Below, one piece after another: positions 7,524 through 10,000 of a stretch of 10,000 nucleotides of DNA; positions within the stretch are counted from its first letter, which is position 1, and each line of letters opens with the position of its first letter. Made by a program: the position numbers and the translations under genes. Location of the stretch: assembly GCA_015478945.1 (NCBI GenBank), contig JABUQX010053336.1, positions 7,501-17,500 of the forward strand, read 5' to 3'. The notes under the pieces are model-generated. The model was given only the letters and a program-made list of their open reading frames with translations. It was not told where the DNA came from and did not search any database. The stretch comes from Trachelipus rathkii. Taxonomy: Eukaryota; Arthropoda; Malacostraca; Isopoda; Trachelipodidae.

Positions 7524-7781
7524 CTAAATAAAAGGTGAGTTTAGCTTAAAATTTAGGAAAAGATTCAGATTGTTTTCTCAGAAGGTCTTGAAATAGTGGG
7601 AAGAAATCATAAAAAAAGAACTCAAGGAAGGCTAAGGTTGGAGTAATTAAACAGAGAATACTTAAGAAAATAGTCCGCAGGATAAGCGGTAAGTTAAAAG
7701 TTATTTGAAAAGTTATTTCCTTTTAATAGTAAAGATTTTTAAATAAAGGTTGTTAATTGTAAAATATTTATGCATTTGTAG

Positions 7782-8000
7782 GGGCTGAGCCGGAACCGAG
7801 TTGAGGCTAAATTTGGAATCCAAGTATTTGAGCGTTCACTGGATCGATTCTTCAAAAACCTGGAATGGTGAATAGATGTCCATCGGGAGGCGAGGGAGGT
7901 ACAGTGTTTGCCTAAATCGACCAGTGAGTTGAATCATCTTCAGGTGGAAGGACAGGAGCCATTTCCGGGCAATACGAGGATCGATGTCGGTTTGAATTGA
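7782..8000 (+). pseudogene. Unrecognised coding-like stretch with one internal TGA
   Basis: From a splice-acceptor-like TGCATTTGTAG ending at 7781, the frame stays open for 72 codons to 7997 except for a single TGA at 7869. It then ends in TGA at 7998. The product contains SRNRVEAKFGIQVFERSLD, RFFKNLEW, the stop, then REAREVQCLPKST and SELNHLQVEGQEPFP. The mixed amino-acid composition is unlike the Tyr/Ile/Lys bias of random AT-rich frames here. I do not recognise the family. It could be a decayed host or transposon exon, or a chance open stretch in locally GC-richer DNA. Confidence 0.35.
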
Positions 8001-8343
8001 GTTCTAGGTTAACAACAAGAGTTGGAACAAACAGGCACGCATACGGATAATTTAATATTTTAGAGGAAACGAAATTGTAAGTTTACTGTTTTTGTTGTAA
8101 TTAATTAGTCCGCCGATAATTGACGAGGTAAAGATTTAGGTTTAATATTGGTACTTTCTACGTTTATAAAAATATGATGTATAATATCGGTGAATAGATT
8201 TAGTTTACCTTCTCAGAAATGTCTCCTTCAAACTTTTAGTATTTTTAATTCTTCTCAGTAACGTTTCCTGGAATTTTTAGGATTTTGTCATTTATATATT
8301 TACGGATAAGATAAGGTATCAATATTTGAAGTGAGACTCAGGA

Positions 8344-8425
8344 TTGTATATTTATTAAAGTATATATATTTAGCAAAGTGTGCATTTATCAAAGTGTGTA
8401 TTTATTAACTTGTATATTTATTAAA
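8344..8425. repeat. Minisatellite, five units of about 16 bp
   Basis: Units at 8344-8359, 8360-8377, 8378-8393, 8394-8409 and 8410-8425. The first and last are identical (TTGTATATTTATTAAA). Units three and four are GTGTGCATTTATCAAA and GTGTGTATTTATTAAC. The second unit is 2 bp longer. Confidence 0.88.
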
Positions 8426-8581
8426 TGCGTAATTATAAATAAGAAAATCAGGGTTTGTTTCTCATCCTCCATTTGCATCAAAGTAGTTTATATATAAATG
8501 ATATAAATCTTCTATCTGTTTATATGATATAATGCCTCGTAACTCTAATTGTTTGGACACCGATTTATTTTTATGCTTTAG

Positions 8582-8665
8582 CGAGAGGCTGTAATGGTGA
8601 TATAGAGAGACAAAAGGGGTTGAAAAATACACAAGGAAGGTTTTTTTATATATATAATAAATAAA
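8582..8665 (+). other. Possible terminal exon-like block with AATAAA signals
   Basis: TTTATTTTTATGCTTTAG ending at 8581 is a good acceptor-like sequence. It is followed by a purine-rich stretch and then overlapping AATAAA hexamers at 8656-8661 and 8660-8665. A donor-like GTAAGT at 8077-8082 lies upstream, after the coding-like stretch. This is signal-level evidence only, in AT-rich DNA where such motifs occur by chance. Confidence 0.2.
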
Positions 8666-8702
8666 GAGATGATCAAAATATGTGTTTTTATTATTCCTAA
8701 CT

Positions 8703-8769
8703 ACCTATTACCAAATATATGTACTAAAATCCTATAATTAAACCTATTAATAACCTATTACTAAATATA
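8703..8769. repeat. Short direct duplication ACCTATTACYAAATATA
   Basis: ACCTATTACCAAATATA at 8703-8719 recurs with one change at 8753-8769, with a partial ACCTATTAA copy between them. The spacing is 50 bp. Confidence 0.7.
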
Positions 8770-9139
8770 ATATATATCAAATGCCGTATACCAAGAAAAC
8801 GTGAAATAAACAATATAAGGCAATATTTTACAATTATTTATAAATTTAATAAACTTTAAATTTATGTTGGACTGATACTTCCTTGGAAAACTGGTGTCAA
8901 CTCTGACTTTAATTCCCAGATAAAATGTCTTTTTATTCCTCCGGAATGGTTCAGTAATTTACGGACCAAACCTTGACTTTTGCCGCAGCAATCAATAAGT
9001 TGTATCCTTGTCCTAAAAATGGGTACTAAGTCCACGAGTCGGCCTGACGAGTCACAGAATCCCTGAGGTCCTGAACTTCGTGCGTAAATTACAATGATTT
9101 TCCAAAGTAACTCGGAACCTCCGTACACCCTTTTTGTTC

Positions 9140-9267
9140 GGTTTTAGCCCGTAACCCAATTTTGGCTCGGCTATCCTTAATGACCGTGCTTTTTAGATTT
9201 GTTCTTTTTTTTAGTTCTGGAACCAGCCTCGGTCTTGATCTTAGCCTCAATCTCAGTCCCCAACTTG
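9140..9267 (-). repeat. Iterated GAGGCT/ACCGAG-type words with a TTGGGG-style end
   Basis: On the minus strand, from 9267, it reads CAAGTTGGGGACTGAG, then ATTGAGGCTAAGATC and AAGACCGAGGCTGG, and further inward AGCCGAGCC, GGGCTAAAACC and GAACAAAAAGG. Words of about six bases are iterated imperfectly. The layout (a TTGGG-like end followed by iterated words) resembles the ends of the elements at 655, 2871 and 3274. An inverted partner occurs at 7781-7810. Confidence 0.42.
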
Positions 9268-9490
9268 GGGGCAAATACGATTCCTGGTTTATAAATCCAA
9301 TAAGGAAACTAATTATCGTCAAAATATTCGTTCTGATTTTATACGGAATTCAACACCTGTAAATTTTTTTTTAAAAGCGACTGCTTCACCTGAGTTGTAG
9401 AAATACAATGGTTTTTCCTGCTCGGGAGCAATCGTCTATTTCTCGTAATCGGGAGGTTTAAAAGATTTATGACACTACTCCGAATCATGA

Positions 9491-9582
9491 CAAAACACCT
9501 TGGCTACTAAGGATGTTTCAAATCCCCTCTCTGGTCTGGCGTCCTATCAAACCACAAAAACAAAACAAAAGAAAAGGAAGTG
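9491..9582 (+). pseudogene. hAT-2 transposase fragment, ATKDV motif
   Basis: Frame 2 reads QNTLATKDVSNPLSGLASYQ followed by a Lys-rich TKTKQKKRKC segment. This matches the sequence that follows the 'CAxHTLN' motif in hAT enzymes ('L.AT.DV.KA'). It therefore continues the block ending near 7490-7523. The frame changes to +1 at about 9570-9580. Confidence 0.62.
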
Positions 9583-9894
9583 TGGAATGCCCAAAACGGG
9601 AAAACTACAACTGCTGCGAGAATTAAGAAGGAGTTGGGAACAAAGCTTAAAACACCAAGTGTTACTCGCTGGAACTCCCTATACGATTCTATAAAATACC
9701 TGCTTAAGAACCTTGATGGTCGCATGGCACAAATCAACAACGTTTGCATGGAGCAAAAGCCTTGTCTTCCAGTATTTAATAAAAGTGATAACGAGGTAAT
9801 TGCGGAGTACATCGAAATAATGAGGCCTATTGCTGTTAGGCTTGATATATTGCAGGATGAGAAGAATGCGTACGCGCGGAGTCCTATTGCCTAA
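9571..9894 (+). pseudogene. hAT-2 transposase fragment, TRWNS to LQDE region
   Basis: The 104-residue stretch (GTG at 9580 is not a real start) reads EVWNAQNGKTTTAARIKKEL and then LKTPSVTRWNSLYDSIKYLL (Trp codon at 9670), a textbook hAT 'P..TRWNSLYD' motif. It continues LPVFNKSDNEVIAEYIEIM and RPIAVRLDILQDEKNAY, matching 'LP.F...D...L.EY...M.PIA..LD.LQ.E'. An extra base between 9873 and 9878 breaks the frame before the expected GVLLP motif. This is among the best preserved protein segments in the window. Confidence 0.88.
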
Positions 9895-10000
9895 TCTCTT
9901 CCTCCTCAAGGACAAGATCGGGGAAAAGGCAATGAGAGGTGGAAAAATTTAACTATGCCAAAAACTTAGTCAACTACTTGCTAAAGCAACCAAAGGCAAA
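9878..10000 (+). pseudogene. hAT-2 transposase continuation, GVLLP motif, cut by window edge
   Basis: Frame 2 resumes the protein as GVLLPNLFLLKDKIGEKAM, the standard 'GVLLPTL..LK.KL' segment. It hits a stop at about 9950, and a second frame then reads NYAKNLVNYLLKQPKA to the edge. The remaining RF, LDPRFK and dimerisation blocks would lie to the right of the window. Confidence 0.72.

Larger units (their letters stand above)
7524..9490. other. About 2-kb segment splitting the hAT-2 transposase
   Basis: The transposase pattern stops near 7490-7523 and resumes at the next residues near 9491, so this segment is an insertion or a very large intron. It contains a GTGAGT donor-like site at 7535, a coding-like stretch at 7782-7997, a 16-bp tandem repeat, and GC-richer iterated words at both 7780-7820 and 9140-9267. 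The stretches 7524-7780, 8001-8343, 8426-8860 and 8861-9140 show nothing else I recognise. Minus-strand frames at 8862-9322 have no known motif. Confidence 0.5.
6464..10000 (+). mobile_element. Remnant of a second, distinct hAT transposon, interrupted and running off the window
   Basis: Plus-strand blocks at 6464-6595, 6756-7139, 7238-7523 and 9491-10000 match successive parts of a hAT transposase: the region before 'VE..F', the 'TxDxW' first catalytic motif, 'TDNG', 'HxRCxxHTLN', 'ATxDV', 'TRWNS' and 'LQxE'. The order is correct but frames change repeatedly. The protein differs from the element at 3274-5528 (DNG rather than DNA, LDILQDE motif), so it is another hAT lineage. A segment of about 2 kb with no transposase similarity splits it between about 7523 and 9491. 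The left terminus was not found and the C-terminus lies beyond the window. Confidence 0.72.

Noticed and set aside
8862..9322. Two minus-strand frames of 88 and 77 residues
   Set aside because: No family motif seen. The Leu/Arg-rich run in the second frame comes from the iterated GAGGCT/ACCGAG words, not from protein constraint.
9507..9915. Minus-strand frames of 101 and 78 residues
   Set aside because: Antisense to the clearly recognisable hAT TRWNS/LQDE region on the plus strand.

Overview
This window looks like animal, non-coding, repeat-rich nuclear DNA and most resembles a decapod crustacean (penaeid shrimp or crab) genome. The grounds are very long (AT)n and (ATT)n microsatellites, decayed hAT DNA transposons, and a non-LTR retrotransposon C-terminus of a type I associate with decapod genomes. 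The species assignment is inference from memory of such sequences. I see no intact gene, no bacterial operon structure, and no rRNA, tRNA or CRISPR.

Layout. 1-345 is AT-rich and featureless. 346-5880 is a mosaic of simple sequence and transposons: (AT)n at 346-656; a short fragment with AAGTAC iterations (655-776); (AT)n (777-1262); a minus-strand non-LTR retrotransposon (about 1263-2730) with broken reverse transcriptase; (AT)n (2759-2870); a 222-bp hAT-like MITE with GCGCAAA iterations (2871-3092); (AT)n/(AAT)n (3093-3273); a decayed hAT element (3274-5528) with ATCGGA iterations at both ends; then (ATT)n (5529-5880). Nearly every element is bordered on both sides by simple sequence.

5881-6463 is unassigned. 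From 6464 to the right edge lie ordered remnants of a second, different hAT transposase. They appear as blocks at 6464-6595, 6756-7139, 7238-7523 and 9491-10000, in correct protein order but in shifting frames. About 2 kb between the HTLN-like motif (near 7490) and its continuation (near 9491) is foreign to the transposase. That insert holds an unrecognised coding-like stretch (7782-7997), a 16-bp tandem repeat (8344-8425), and an inverted pair of GGGGCTGAG/TTGAGGCTAA blocks that could be the ends of another non-autonomous element.

Functionally this is a graveyard. The retrotransposon has lost the segment with its FADD catalytic motif, and both hAT transposases carry frameshifts and stops. 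The most interesting shared property is that three, perhaps four, otherwise unrelated short elements have a TGGG-like terminus followed by short iterated words, and most of them sit in AT microsatellites.
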